Shown: positions 19,323 through 27,618 of the stretch, in pieces
How positions within the stretch are numbered: position 1 is the stretch's first letter
Layout of the letters: each line of letters begins with the position of its first letter
Assembly (NCBI GenBank): GCA_021773275.1
Contig: JAJFKJ010000049.1
Coordinates: 1-33,285, forward strand
Direction: 5' to 3'
From: Gammaproteobacteria bacterium
Lineage (GTDB): Bacteria > Pseudomonadota > Gammaproteobacteria > JABCZS01
Length of the DNA stretch: 33,285 nucleotides
Program-made: the position numbers and the translations under genes
The notes under the pieces: model-generated
What the model was told of the DNA's origin: nothing
The model's input: the letters and a program-made list of their open reading frames with translations, nothing else
Database searches by the model: none

Positions 19323-19349
19323 AAAAAGGCCGCGAATGCGGCCTTTTTT
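19323..19349 (-). terminator. Bidirectional rho-independent terminator
   Basis: A perfect 11-base stem AAAAAGGCCGC / GCGGCCTTTTT with loop GAAT, ending in T-runs on either strand. It lies 11 bases after the stop of the minus-strand 427-residue gene and would also stop plus-strand transcription entering from the repeat block. Confidence 0.9.
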
Positions 19350-19359
19350 AGTGTTGCGT

Positions 19360-20643
19360 TTATGCTGAGAATCCGACACTCTTAGGAATATGGCTTAATG
19401 CCTGCTCAGCTTCATCATTTTGCACCTGCTGCTCTTTAGCCAAGGTCCCTGCAAAAGCACCCCCTACACCTGCAAATGTAAGCAGTGTACCCACAGCCGC
19501 CCCAGCACCAACAATAACACCCAGATCTGAGTCCATCAGCATTTCCGCCAAGCACCATGAAACCACAGCAGCGGTAACAGCAGCGCCTAATGCAAGATAA
19601 AAACGCGGGCTAGCAGCAAAGCCACCGTGTGCATTATAGTCTTGACGCGCTGCAACCAAGCAAACCGCTAATGCTGCAGAGATACCGATAAGAAACATTG
19701 CAACTTCCACAGGAACATCACCCGCGTATTCCGCTAGTAATATGTCGCTAAGCTGGAATGCAGTAACCGCAGCTGCCATTTTGTAGAACACATATAAACC
19801 TTGCTGGTTGCAAGCCACGTTAATGTGTTCTGGCAGTTCGCCGTTATTCTCTAAGCCTTTGTATTGTGCTTTTAATGACTGCGCATAAAGCACACCCGCC
19901 ACAATCGCTAAAACTGCTGGGAATATAAACAACATGATTTCTGATTCCAGATTAAGCCCGTCAACACCGATAAAGCCTGTACCACTAATGTTTTCGCTTG
20001 CATCTTTGCTTTCACTGCCAAGTTCGGCCAGCAAATAGCAAGAAAGCTGCCAGATAGCATCGGCTGCAGCGATAGAAACACCCAGTGCTACGGCCCAGTG
20101 ATATCGGGAGTTGCTAGTAAGGTTGCTGTAACTTTGCACTTTACTGTCAGCAATAGCTTGCGCTTCTTCAAGTCTACGTCTTTCTAGCATCGCAATAATA
20201 TTCGCTGAGAAAGGTTTAGATGTACCGTAAGCGTCGAACACATGATAAAAATCGGCACGGCTTAAAACGATAGTCGCTGTAGGGACCACAATCTCTTCTA
20301 ATTCGCCTAATTGCCCAGGTTTTAATAAATACCACTGCCCTTCAACTAAGTGCAAGGCTACACGTGTATCATTGTCCAGAGATTTATCTACGGTGTTCTT
20401 AAGATCAGGAATCCCCGCGTCTAAAGCACCTACCTCAGGTGTTGTTAGCTCAAGACGATCATGCTTTTGCCTTGTGTCTAGGGTTTTTGCAAGTGTTATC
20501 ACCGCTTCATAATATGCTTGCGGGTTTTTTTCACGGTCTATGTTTGCAGTGCCTTCGTTAACGCCCTTGAGCAAGACATGCCTGAAATTAACATCTAAGG
20601 GCAAACCCTCTGTTTGAATCGTTCTCTTACCTGTGTATGCCAT
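19360..20643 (-). CDS. Hypothetical membrane protein with soluble N-domain, 427 aa (hairpin family member B)
   Basis: Unrecognised. The frame is open to an ATG at 20685, but the ATG at 20643 has a strong Shine-Dalgarno (GGAGGG, 7 bases away), so I place the start there. Residues 1-178 form a soluble domain, and residues ~150-170 look helical and charged. Six membrane helices follow in three pairs (about 183-205/234-255, 285-305/311-332, 346-368/374-398). The motif LGVSIAAADAIWQ (187-199) closely matches LGIAVGGDALWQ in the 347-residue protein. Each pair encloses a short acidic loop (AELGSESKDASEN, LAEYAGD, MLMDSD). It ends in a short charged tail and is followed by a strong terminator. Function is unknown. 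Confidence 0.8.
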   Translation of the reverse strand: MAYTGKRTIQTEGLPLDVNFRHVLLKGVNEGTANIDREKNPQAYYEAVITLAKTLDTRQKHDRLELTTPEVGALDAGIPDLKNTVDKSLDNDTRVALHLVEGQWYLLKPGQLGELEEIVVPTATIVLSRADFYHVFDAYGTSKPFSANIIAMLERRRLEEAQAIADSKVQSYSNLTSNSRYHWAVALGVSIAAADAIWQLSCYLLAELGSESKDASENISGTGFIGVDGLNLESEIMLFIFPAVLAIVAGVLYAQSLKAQYKGLENNGELPEHINVACNQQGLYVFYKMAAAVTAFQLSDILLAEYAGDVPVEVAMFLIGISAALAVCLVAARQDYNAHGGFAASPRFYLALGAAVTAAVVSWCLAEMLMDSDLGVIVGAGAAVGTLLTFAGVGGAFAGTLAKEQQVQNDEAEQALSHIPKSVGFSA

Positions 20644-20787
20644 TGCTAGCCCTCCATTAAATAATCCAGTAAGCCACCTTAACACTCTCTTGGTGGTGGG
20701 TCAATAATTAGATTATAAAGAAGTTTTGGGGCAATGAAAAGCTGTAGTTGTAGCAAAATGTTGATATTTTACATCGTGTTACAAATG

Positions 20788-21240
20788 CTATCGGCGAGAT
20801 GAGAAAAATTCTTTTAACATCAAGGCACTAGCCTCAAATAATACGCCGCCTTCGTATTCAAGGCGGTGGTTCCAGCTGGCAAGCGTTGGTAGCGCTAATA
20901 AACCGCCCAAAGCGCCTGTTTTTGGGTCTGGGGCGCCGTAAACGCAACGTTTAATGCGCGCGTGAATCATCGCACCCACGCACATGATGCAAGGCTCTAG
21001 GGTTACATAGAGCGTGGTATCCAGTAGGCGGTAGTTTTGTAGCTGCTGCCCTGCTGCGCGTAATACATTAATTTCAGCATGGGCTGAGGGGTCGTGATGG
21101 CTGATTGGCTGGTTATGGCCAGCCGCTACAATTTGCTGCTCATGCACCAATACCGCACCCACAGGCACCTCGCCCTGCTCGGCGGCGAGCTTTGCCTGCT
21201 CAAGCGCAGCTTGCATAAATTGTTCATCGTAGGCTTTCAT
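20788..21240 (-). CDS. tadA: tRNA-specific adenosine deaminase TadA
   Basis: Zinc enzyme that deaminates adenosine 34 to inosine in tRNA-Arg(ACG), essential for reading CGN codons. With the start at 21240 the protein has 150 residues beginning MKAYDEQFMQAALEQA, typical for the family. The active site is complete: His54 and Glu56 in HAEI (proton-shuttle Glu) and Cys84 and Cys87 in PCIMC bind the catalytic zinc. The frame remains open upstream to 21372, but those 44 residues do not look like TadA and would overlap the divergent gene. The chosen ATG lacks a Shine-Dalgarno but follows an extended -10 (TGC-TAAAAT) by 7 bases, suggesting a leaderless message. Confidence 0.95.
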   Translation of the reverse strand: MKAYDEQFMQAALEQAKLAAEQGEVPVGAVLVHEQQIVAAGHNQPISHHDPSAHAEINVLRAAGQQLQNYRLLDTTLYVTLEPCIMCVGAMIHARIKRCVYGAPDPKTGALGGLLALPTLASWNHRLEYEGGVLFEASALMLKEFFSSRR

Positions 21241-21247
21241 GGGGGGG

Positions 21248-21256
21248 ATTTTAGCA
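21248..21256 (-). promoter_or_regulatory. Extended -10 of tadA, probably leaderless
   Basis: On the minus strand TGC-TAAAAT is followed by seven C residues and the ATG at 21240. This supports the shorter TadA start. No clear -35 is seen. Confidence 0.5.
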
Positions 21257-21260
21257 TGGA

Positions 21261-21290
21261 TTGACCTGGCATTATGCCGCATGCTAACAT
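21261..21290 (+). promoter_or_regulatory. Promoter of the 347-aa membrane protein gene
   Basis: TTGACC (21261-21266), an 18-base spacer, and TAACAT (21285-21290) preceded by TGC (extended -10), about 36 bases before the ATG at 21327. It lies back-to-back with the tadA -10 within 86 bases. Confidence 0.5.
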
Positions 21291-21326
21291 CAAGCGCAAT
21301 AGTGTTCGTAAACAAACTGGTGCCTA

Positions 21327-22370
21327 ATGTCTGGCGAAAATTTACTGTTTTACAAAGAAGCAAAAAAAACACAAGAAGCAGGCGCTAATACTGCTTACGG
21401 CCTAGGTATTGCTGTGGGTGGCGACGCGCTTTGGCAAGCTCTGGCATTGAAACCTGTTGTTGAAGACATCTGTTTGGATAAAGACATTATTGAATTCGGC
21501 CACAATTTTGGCACACTCACACCAGAAAGCTTTTTAAGCTTTGCAGGGTTCCCCATTATTTTCGCTGCCCTCTCAGGTGCTATCTACTATCTTTGGATGA
21601 AGCATAATGTTATCCCTGGCGTTGTAGACAAGCAAATTGAAACCGAAAAACTAGAAGGTTTGCAATGGTGGGAAGGGGTTAAGCATAGTAGTGATGACCA
21701 GATCCGGGCAGCGGAAACCGCTCGCCGTGCCGCACTTACTCAACGCCTCCTAGAACAAGAGTACACGAATGCTAAACACCTAGCGCGCAAAGTGGGGCTT
21801 TCCATTGCTGGCTACGTTTTGGTGGATTATCTGGTTTTAGATTTAATACTTGATTCATGGTGTGGCTGGGGTGCTCCTGATGAATTTGCCGGATTATTTC
21901 TGGGTCTCGGTGCTGCTGCCGGCGTTTGGCTTGCATTTAGAAGCATTAGCTCAAAAGACTACAGAAAAACAACAGAATATATTGCCGAACAGCAAGCATT
22001 ATTTATTACTGTTACGATCTGTGGTGGCGCTTGGTATGGTTTTTATCAGCTTGCACACAAGTTTGGTAGCGCCTCACTAGAAAAAGAAGAAGCTGCTGGC
22101 TTAACAGAAATTTCTGCAGAAGTTGCTGCAGTAGTGGGTACCTTCATTGCAGTGATGGTTTTATTTAAATACTTGCTACCACATTTAACGGCTGGGTTTT
22201 TGAACGCCAGGGAAAACGTGAATGCAGATGGCAGTGGCACAAAAACCGCATGGCTTACAAACTTTGCTTCCGATAGCAAAGCCTTTGTGAATGGCGTTAT
22301 AACTGGCCCAGAAATAAAAGATGATGAAGTCAATGGTCAAGGTCCACTGCGTTTGGATATTGTTTTTTAA
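21327..22370 (+). CDS. Hypothetical multi-pass membrane protein, 347 aa (hairpin family member C)
   Basis: Unrecognised inner-membrane protein with six predicted helices in three pairs (about 23-42/68-91, 155-177/185-206, 223-245/262-286). A charged amphipathic segment rich in Glu and Arg lies at 100-150, and a hydrophilic tail of about 55 residues ends the protein. LGIAVGGDALWQ in the first helix and FPIIFAALSGAIYYLW in the second match the corresponding helices of the 427-residue protein (LGVSIAAADAIWQ; FPAVLAIVAGVLY). Acidic residues cluster in the loops within pairs. It is the only family member here on the plus strand, divergent from tadA. No good Shine-Dalgarno precedes the ATG. Transport or signalling motifs were not found. 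Confidence 0.75.
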   Translation: MSGENLLFYKEAKKTQEAGANTAYGLGIAVGGDALWQALALKPVVEDICLDKDIIEFGHNFGTLTPESFLSFAGFPIIFAALSGAIYYLWMKHNVIPGVVDKQIETEKLEGLQWWEGVKHSSDDQIRAAETARRAALTQRLLEQEYTNAKHLARKVGLSIAGYVLVDYLVLDLILDSWCGWGAPDEFAGLFLGLGAAAGVWLAFRSISSKDYRKTTEYIAEQQALFITVTICGGAWYGFYQLAHKFGSASLEKEEAAGLTEISAEVAAVVGTFIAVMVLFKYLLPHLTAGFLNARENVNADGSGTKTAWLTNFASDSKAFVNGVITGPEIKDDEVNGQGPLRLDIVF

Positions 22371-22388
22371 GAGCCTTATTGCAAGTAG

Positions 22389-22506
22389 AAAATCCCCCGC
22401 CCCGCCGATGGCGGGCCTGCCCCCTTCACAAAGGGGGCGATCATATACATATAGCAATGGGGGTTTTTAAACGAATTGTAGGGGTCGCACAAGGTGCGAC
22501 CCCTAC
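22389..22506. repeat. R2 + perfect R1 palindrome between convergent genes
   Basis: An R2 element at 22389-22441 with an inner GCCCCGCC/GGCGGGC stem is followed by GCAATGGGGGTTTTT. The cleanest R1 copy in the window follows at 22478-22506: a perfect 13-base inverted repeat with loop AAG. It lies 19 bases after the stop of the 347-residue gene and before the end of the antiporter gene. Confidence 0.88.
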
Positions 22507-22541
22507 AGCAAAATCATTGCGAGATTAACAACATACGGCTC

Positions 22542-24971
22542 CTACGACCGGGATTGCTTGGCGTTTTCTAAAGATTGTTTTAAAGCTGGGTATTGCTGTG
22601 CGATGGTCAGGATGTCATCGCGGGTGATGCGTAATAATGTTGTCGGCAAGATAGCAACGACATTTGCTAAGCGCACAGCATCACCTAACAAGGCCATCTC
22701 ACCCACAAATTCACCCGAATATAAATCAGCGAGCACCTTATTCTGCTTGCTGATGCGCAAGCCGCCTTTGGCAATAATGTAGAGTGAATCACCTTTACTG
22801 CCTTGCTTGATCACGGTGTCGCCAGGTAAAAACTTTACCGCTTTAGCGGCGTTTGCAATGGCATCTAAGGCTTCTTGAGGTAAATCGCTGTATAGCGGCA
22901 CTAATTTTATTAAAGCTTTCGTGTCTAGATCTTCTACGGGCTCCGTAATTTTAGGCAGATCTGCAAGGTGTTCTTCGATGCTTTGCTCCACGGCATTGTA
23001 AGGTTTTGCGCCCACGATGCCGTGCTTAAATGCTTTTTCTGCGCTGCGCAAGGCTACCGCAGCAGCTGAGCGGTAAGCAAAGTTACGCATGAAGCGACGG
23101 TAAAATTCCGGATAAGCTTCGCGGGTATTGCCTAGAACATTGCGGTAATATGCAATGTCATTTTCTAAGCTTTGCATTTTTTCTTGCTCTGTAGCTTGCG
23201 GAATGTCTTCTGCTTGCTTCAAAAAATGTTTTGCCGAAATCGTCATTTGCAATAATACACAAATGCGCACAAGGTGGTCAGCATGACGCAAATTCTGGTA
23301 CCACGACAAATACCCTGTTGCCCAATCTTTTTCACGTAGATGGGCAATCACAAAACTTTCCAGGCGCTCAAAAAAGCTGGGGAGCTTTTCAAGGTCGGCA
23401 CTCGAAACCTCTCGTCCCTTTAGTATGCTTTCGCGACGCAGTTGCAGCTCATCACCTATCTCTAGGTATGTGTATTGACGAATAGTGCCTGCTTCAAAAA
23501 TGGCTTTTAGGGTTTTGTTTTCCTGTTGCAATAGCGTAAGCGCCAAATTAATACGCTCGTCATCTGTACTTTCATGCTTGTGGCCATGCTTAAAGGTGCC
23601 GATAATTTTTTTATCGGTAACAGCAAACCCTGCTTTGGTGATAATTCCGATATCACATAGCTCTGCCAAGGTATGCTGCGCTTTGTGTTCGGCATATAGT
23701 TGTGTGTGCGCAATCTCCACGCACTCGTATTCTGTTGGTTTATTCAAACCCAGTTTTTGCATTAATGGTTTAATTGTTGGCGCATTGATCACCAGAGTTG
23801 CTAGCACTACGCCCAAGGTTAAATCGAGTAGCAAGGCCTGGCCAGGCACAGATTCAGGGATTGAGAGCACCATTGCGATCGCTAAACCGCCTCGCAAGCC
23901 ACCCCACCACAGTACATGCCTGTCGCCTAAACTGAATACCGGCAAACGGAACAACTTTGATACTAGCGGTAATAGACCATAAATTGACAAGGCCCGGGCA
24001 ATCAGTACCAGCGCGAATGCAAGCATAATTGTTAAACCACTTTGCCACAAACTTGCCACATTAATAGACAAGCCCATTAATAAAAATAGCAAGGTGTTAC
24101 AAATAAGCGATAGGAATTCCCAAGTTTGTTTTACGGTTTCGCTGTTGTCTAAGCTTAGACGTGGCATCACAAATATCGCCACCACTAAAGCACAAGTCAC
24201 CACCGCCATTACACCTGAGTAGTGCAGATAATGGTCGGCCAATACAAATGAAAAATAGGCTAACATTAATGTCAGCACTAAAATTTCACTTAAGTTTGAT
24301 TGCAATAAACGAATCAGCCAAGCGATAATGATGCCGGCAAGCAGCCCAATAACAGCACCGCCAATAAAAACTTCTAAAAATTCGAATACGGCTTCTATTG
24401 TCATGGCTGGCGTTAATGCTTGGCCGGCCAGCAACATCGTTAAAAACACGGTAAAGATGACAATGGCAGTTGCATCGTTAAATAAAGATTCACCTTCAAT
24501 CAATGTTGTCAGCCGTTGGGGTGCACCCAGTGATTTGAATAATCCGACTACAGCAACAGGGTCGGTTGCAGAAATCAAAGCACCGAATACCATTGCCACC
24601 ATAAACGGCATGTTTAAAATGTAATACATGGCCACAGCAATCAATACGGTTGAGAGCAGAACACCTAGCACGGCCAGCGCTAAAACCGGCACCATGTTTT
24701 TTAAGAGCTGCCTTGCATTGAGCGTTAAAGCGGACTCAAAAATCAAGATGGGCAAGAAGATAAATAATACGAGCTCAGGGTCAATGCGGAACGCGGCTAC
24801 CGGGGCCAAAACAGGTGTGTAGCTGGCTATGGTTTTAAGGCCTATCCCTATCAGTACTAACATTACGGTATAGGGGATGGGCAGGCGGCGGAAGGCCCCT
24901 GCGACAAATACCCCCAATGCTAGTAGCCCTAGGGTCGTAATGACTAGGTCGGTAATATGCATATAAGGCAT
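22542..24971 (-). CDS. CPA1-type Na+/H+ antiporter with C-terminal cyclic-nucleotide-binding domain
   Basis: Inner-membrane cation/proton antiporter of 809 residues. About 12-13 membrane helices fill residues 5-415, with the family signatures ATDPVAV (Asp137) and GESLFNDATAIV (Asn165-Asp166, the ion-binding pair). The cytosolic part has a helical region (about 420-680) and then a cNMP-binding-type beta-roll (about 685-800) with the phosphate-cassette-like stretch GEFVGEMALLGDAVRLANVV (753-772). This plan recalls the SOS1-like long antiporters, in which the tail regulates transport. It probably handles pH or sodium balance; whether the beta-roll binds a nucleotide cannot be told. No Shine-Dalgarno is seen; TAAACT lies 6 bases before the ATG, and an alternative ATG is at 24962. 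Downstream it converges on the 347-residue gene. Confidence 0.92.
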   Translation of the reverse strand: MPYMHITDLVITTLGLLALGVFVAGAFRRLPIPYTVMLVLIGIGLKTIASYTPVLAPVAAFRIDPELVLFIFLPILIFESALTLNARQLLKNMVPVLALAVLGVLLSTVLIAVAMYYILNMPFMVAMVFGALISATDPVAVVGLFKSLGAPQRLTTLIEGESLFNDATAIVIFTVFLTMLLAGQALTPAMTIEAVFEFLEVFIGGAVIGLLAGIIIAWLIRLLQSNLSEILVLTLMLAYFSFVLADHYLHYSGVMAVVTCALVVAIFVMPRLSLDNSETVKQTWEFLSLICNTLLFLLMGLSINVASLWQSGLTIMLAFALVLIARALSIYGLLPLVSKLFRLPVFSLGDRHVLWWGGLRGGLAIAMVLSIPESVPGQALLLDLTLGVVLATLVINAPTIKPLMQKLGLNKPTEYECVEIAHTQLYAEHKAQHTLAELCDIGIITKAGFAVTDKKIIGTFKHGHKHESTDDERINLALTLLQQENKTLKAIFEAGTIRQYTYLEIGDELQLRRESILKGREVSSADLEKLPSFFERLESFVIAHLREKDWATGYLSWYQNLRHADHLVRICVLLQMTISAKHFLKQAEDIPQATEQEKMQSLENDIAYYRNVLGNTREAYPEFYRRFMRNFAYRSAAAVALRSAEKAFKHGIVGAKPYNAVEQSIEEHLADLPKITEPVEDLDTKALIKLVPLYSDLPQEALDAIANAAKAVKFLPGDTVIKQGSKGDSLYIIAKGGLRISKQNKVLADLYSGEFVGEMALLGDAVRLANVVAILPTTLLRITRDDILTIAQQYPALKQSLENAKQSRS

Positions 24972-25007
24972 ATCGGCAGTTTAGTCTTAAACTGCAGGGG
25001 TTTCGGG

Positions 25008-26348
25008 CTATTTTTTCAACTTTGATGCGTTTGAAGCACGCACAATAGTGCCGGGAGCAGCCTCCTGATTTTTAGCATCCGCTGTTTGTTGCTGCATTTG
25101 CCGTTTCAGAGCATCTGCTGGCTTGCGAACCTCACCTACTTCTAGGGCGCCGGGCTGTCTTTTAGGTGCTTCTGCCTGTTTAGCATTCTTCACGGCGCCT
25201 TCCATTTTCATCAACGCTGACTTCAATGCTTCATCAACCGTGAGGCCTTTGTAGGCGTTGTTCGTGAAAGTCGCTTGTACCTTATCTAAGCCATTCAGTA
25301 TGGTTTCATCATCATTGCCTTCTTTATTTTTTACTGGCTTGCCGTCTTCGTCTATTTTTAGTTTTTTAAATACCAGCCTCTTTTCATCGCTATTACCAGA
25401 TGAGCGCTCTTCAATAACAATGCGGTATTTGTCCTTACCCAATTTAAATTCAAGGTCGGCAAAAGGGTTTTCAGCCATTAAGCCTTCACCCAAATCAATT
25501 TCTTTGTTGCGTGTTTGGCTGGCAAAGGCAGAAATCTGCTCTTGCGACACATCAATATTGCTCACCCTAAATACTTTTCCGCTAGTTGTTTCTCTTGTTT
25601 CCACAAAGGCGCTACCGCCCTGCGCGTTTGTATAGCTGCCTTTTTCAATGATGGCCTGTGTATACTGGTTTTTTTCACCCATGGCTATTTTGTTGTGGCG
25701 ATCCATCCAAACGAATAAATTTTCATAATCGGGGCCTACATACACTCGCTTTTGCTTTGCTTCAGCGCGAACTTTCTGTTCTCTTTCGTCAATTCTTTTT
25801 TGCTGTGCGTCTTCTATTCTTAGTTTTAACTCTGCGTGATTTTTAGGCAGTGTTTTTTTATTGAGCGCATCGTCGTTATATATATCTTGCAAAATACCTG
25901 CAATAATTTTTCGTTCTGCGTATTTTTCGCCCTGATCATTGCTGCCTTTTGCATCTTTGTAATGGCCATTAGCAGCAGCATATAATCGTATAAGGCCGGC
26001 TGTTGGCTCCATGTCATTGCCGCTGTTGTCATGAAAAATACCGTAAAATTCTTGCTCGTTCGCTATAAACAAACCGTTGTCACGTAAAAGCTTTATTGCT
26101 GCATCAGGCTCATTCTTGCCAAAATGTTCGTCCGCATCTTTAATAACTTTTGTTAAATCTTTGTGGCGTTTTTCATCGACCAACAAGCCTTCAATTGTGC
26201 CCATGATATTTGTAGCAATACGCACGCGTTGCTCAGCCGTTCTGTTCTCAAAAACTTCAAGGGGGACAAGTTCAGCCGCCTTTCTTGGGGCAGCATTTGT
26301 GCCGATTGCTAAGCCTGGCGTACCAGCGTTGGGATCAGGAGTTACCAT
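25008..26348 (-). CDS. Hypothetical hydrophilic protein, 446 aa
   Basis: Unrecognised. It is soluble and highly charged with no signal peptide, membrane helix or cysteine-rich site. The N-terminal 35 residues are Pro/Ala/Gly-rich. Residues ~35-205 look helical, ending in a Gln/Lys/Arg/Glu coiled-coil-like stretch (EDAQQKRIDEREQKVRAEAKQ). Residues ~210-350 look beta-rich (VFRVSNIDVS, KDKYRIVIEERS, KRLVFKKLKIDEDG). The last ~70 residues are a disordered Lys/Gln/Ala tail ending SNASKLKK. The start has Shine-Dalgarno AGGTGA, and a near-consensus promoter lies upstream, so this is a separately controlled and probably expressed gene. The combination of disorder and mixed fold is compatible with a secreted effector, but there is no direct evidence. 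Confidence 0.75.
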   Translation of the reverse strand: MVTPDPNAGTPGLAIGTNAAPRKAAELVPLEVFENRTAEQRVRIATNIMGTIEGLLVDEKRHKDLTKVIKDADEHFGKNEPDAAIKLLRDNGLFIANEQEFYGIFHDNSGNDMEPTAGLIRLYAAANGHYKDAKGSNDQGEKYAERKIIAGILQDIYNDDALNKKTLPKNHAELKLRIEDAQQKRIDEREQKVRAEAKQKRVYVGPDYENLFVWMDRHNKIAMGEKNQYTQAIIEKGSYTNAQGGSAFVETRETTSGKVFRVSNIDVSQEQISAFASQTRNKEIDLGEGLMAENPFADLEFKLGKDKYRIVIEERSSGNSDEKRLVFKKLKIDEDGKPVKNKEGNDDETILNGLDKVQATFTNNAYKGLTVDEALKSALMKMEGAVKNAKQAEAPKRQPGALEVGEVRKPADALKRQMQQQTADAKNQEAAPGTIVRASNASKLKK

Positions 26349-26387
26349 TTTTCACCTATGATTTATGCTTGCTAACTATATACTATC

Positions 26388-26416
26388 ATTATAGCGAGCT
26401 GGGTTTTCGAAGTAAA
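26388..26416 (-). promoter_or_regulatory. Sigma70 promoter of the 446-aa gene
   Basis: On the minus strand TTTACT (26411-26416), a 17-base spacer, and TATAAT (26388-26393), about 40 bases before the ATG at 26348. This is one of the best promoters in the window and leaves room for a normal leader with the AGGTGA Shine-Dalgarno. Confidence 0.7.
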
Positions 26417-26456
26417 CAGTTTAAGTGCTTGATTTTTAAGACATCATGGTTGTAGG

Positions 26457-27605
26457 TCAACTGAAAAGCACACCTAATACCGCCACAACCACCCCAAACG
26501 TCGCAACTGCTGCTGGGCGCACAACACCACCCAATTGCATCTTAAGGGCCATAATTGCCGGCAATACATAAGCCATAATGGCAAAGAACACCCCACCAAA
26601 AGCTAGCAACTGAATAAACCCGGCTGGAATGGTAATGGCAAACACGAAAGGCACAACAAATGCCAGCACGGCTATGCCTAAGCGCTTCGGCATATGATCT
26701 GCGGCAACATTAAAGCTATCGCGCAGAAAATCAAATAAACCTAGCGTCACGCCTAAAAAGGACGTGATCACTGCAAAGTTTGCAAAGCCGTTGACTATCC
26801 AGAGCATGCTTGGGCGCTGTAAGGCTTCGCTAAGACTGTAGATAAAATCACCGACATCTTGCTCTAACATGGCGCGCGGCATAATACCCAAAGACATCAC
26901 CACCCATAATAAATATATGATCAGCGGGATTAAACTACCAATCAATAAAATGCGCTTCAAAAGCTTTACATTAAAATCCGTATACTGCGCCAATGTCGGC
27001 ACAATATGGTGGAAACCAAACGATACGAATATCACTGGCGCTGCAATCAAAAAGTATTTTTGATTATTGCCAGCCTCAAAAAGCAAACGCACATCGATAA
27101 ATGGCAAGCTAAAGGCTAACATAAGCACTAATAGAACAGCTTTAAACATAAACAAAAAGCGATTGCACATGTCTGTTGCACGGGTACTGATGGTAACAAT
27201 ACCACCCAATATCAGCGTGAACACGGCTGCGTAAATCCATTGCGGTAACATAATACCTTGATGTTCAAACAATGCTGAAATAATTGAACTGCCGCCTGAA
27301 ATATAAGCGATGGTTAAAGAGTACAATAAACCCAGCACGCAGATCCACATCACTCCCTGGCCTACCCTACCCAGTACCTCTTTTGCCATGCGGTTAAGAT
27401 GCGTTTGTTTGTTAGGTGATAGCTTGCAGGTTATATCTAAAATCAAAAGCGAGGCGATGTAGCTGAAAAACCAAATGGTGATCAGTAATAAAGCCGTGTT
27501 GATAAAACCTAACTGCGCAACAACCAAGGGGATGGCTAGCATGCCTGCACCAATAGACGTGCCTGTTACCAATAAGGCACAGCCCAGTGTTTTTGAAAAA
27601 TGCAT
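26457..27605 (-). CDS. Aromatic amino acid permease, TyrP/Mtr (HAAAP) family, second of pair
   Basis: Inner-membrane proton symporter for tyrosine or tryptophan, 382 residues from the start chosen here, with about 11 helices. The N-terminus MHFSKTLGCALLVTGTSIGA with GTSIGAGMLAIP is the family's substrate-binding first helix. FGFHHIVPTLAQY and the NFAVITSFLGVTLGLFDFLRD block are also typical. The frame stays open to 27671, overlapping the upstream gene, but the ATG at 27605 has an AAGGA Shine-Dalgarno and matches the family's N-terminus. It follows the first permease by 13 bases, so they form an operon. Which amino acid each carries cannot be decided; duplication suggests different specificity or affinity. 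Confidence 0.93.
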   Translation of the reverse strand: MHFSKTLGCALLVTGTSIGAGMLAIPLVVAQLGFINTALLLITIWFFSYIASLLILDITCKLSPNKQTHLNRMAKEVLGRVGQGVMWICVLGLLYSLTIAYISGGSSIISALFEHQGIMLPQWIYAAVFTLILGGIVTISTRATDMCNRFLFMFKAVLLVLMLAFSLPFIDVRLLFEAGNNQKYFLIAAPVIFVSFGFHHIVPTLAQYTDFNVKLLKRILLIGSLIPLIIYLLWVVMSLGIMPRAMLEQDVGDFIYSLSEALQRPSMLWIVNGFANFAVITSFLGVTLGLFDFLRDSFNVAADHMPKRLGIAVLAFVVPFVFAITIPAGFIQLLAFGGVFFAIMAYVLPAIMALKMQLGGVVRPAAVATFGVVVAVLGVLFS

Positions 27606-27618
27606 AGCGAAGTCCTTT

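Noticed and set aside
19129-19351. Short frames on both strands before the 328-aa gene
   Set aside because: They cover R2, the 11-base inverted repeat and the terminator; the protein is repeat-encoded (Pro/Gly/Arg-rich).
20644-20685. Longer start for the 427-residue membrane protein
   Set aside because: The ATG at 20643 has a GGAGGG Shine-Dalgarno, while the upstream ATG has none.
21241-21372. 44-residue N-terminal extension of TadA
   Set aside because: It is not TadA-like, overlaps the divergent gene, and the extended -10 at 21248-21256 lies inside it.
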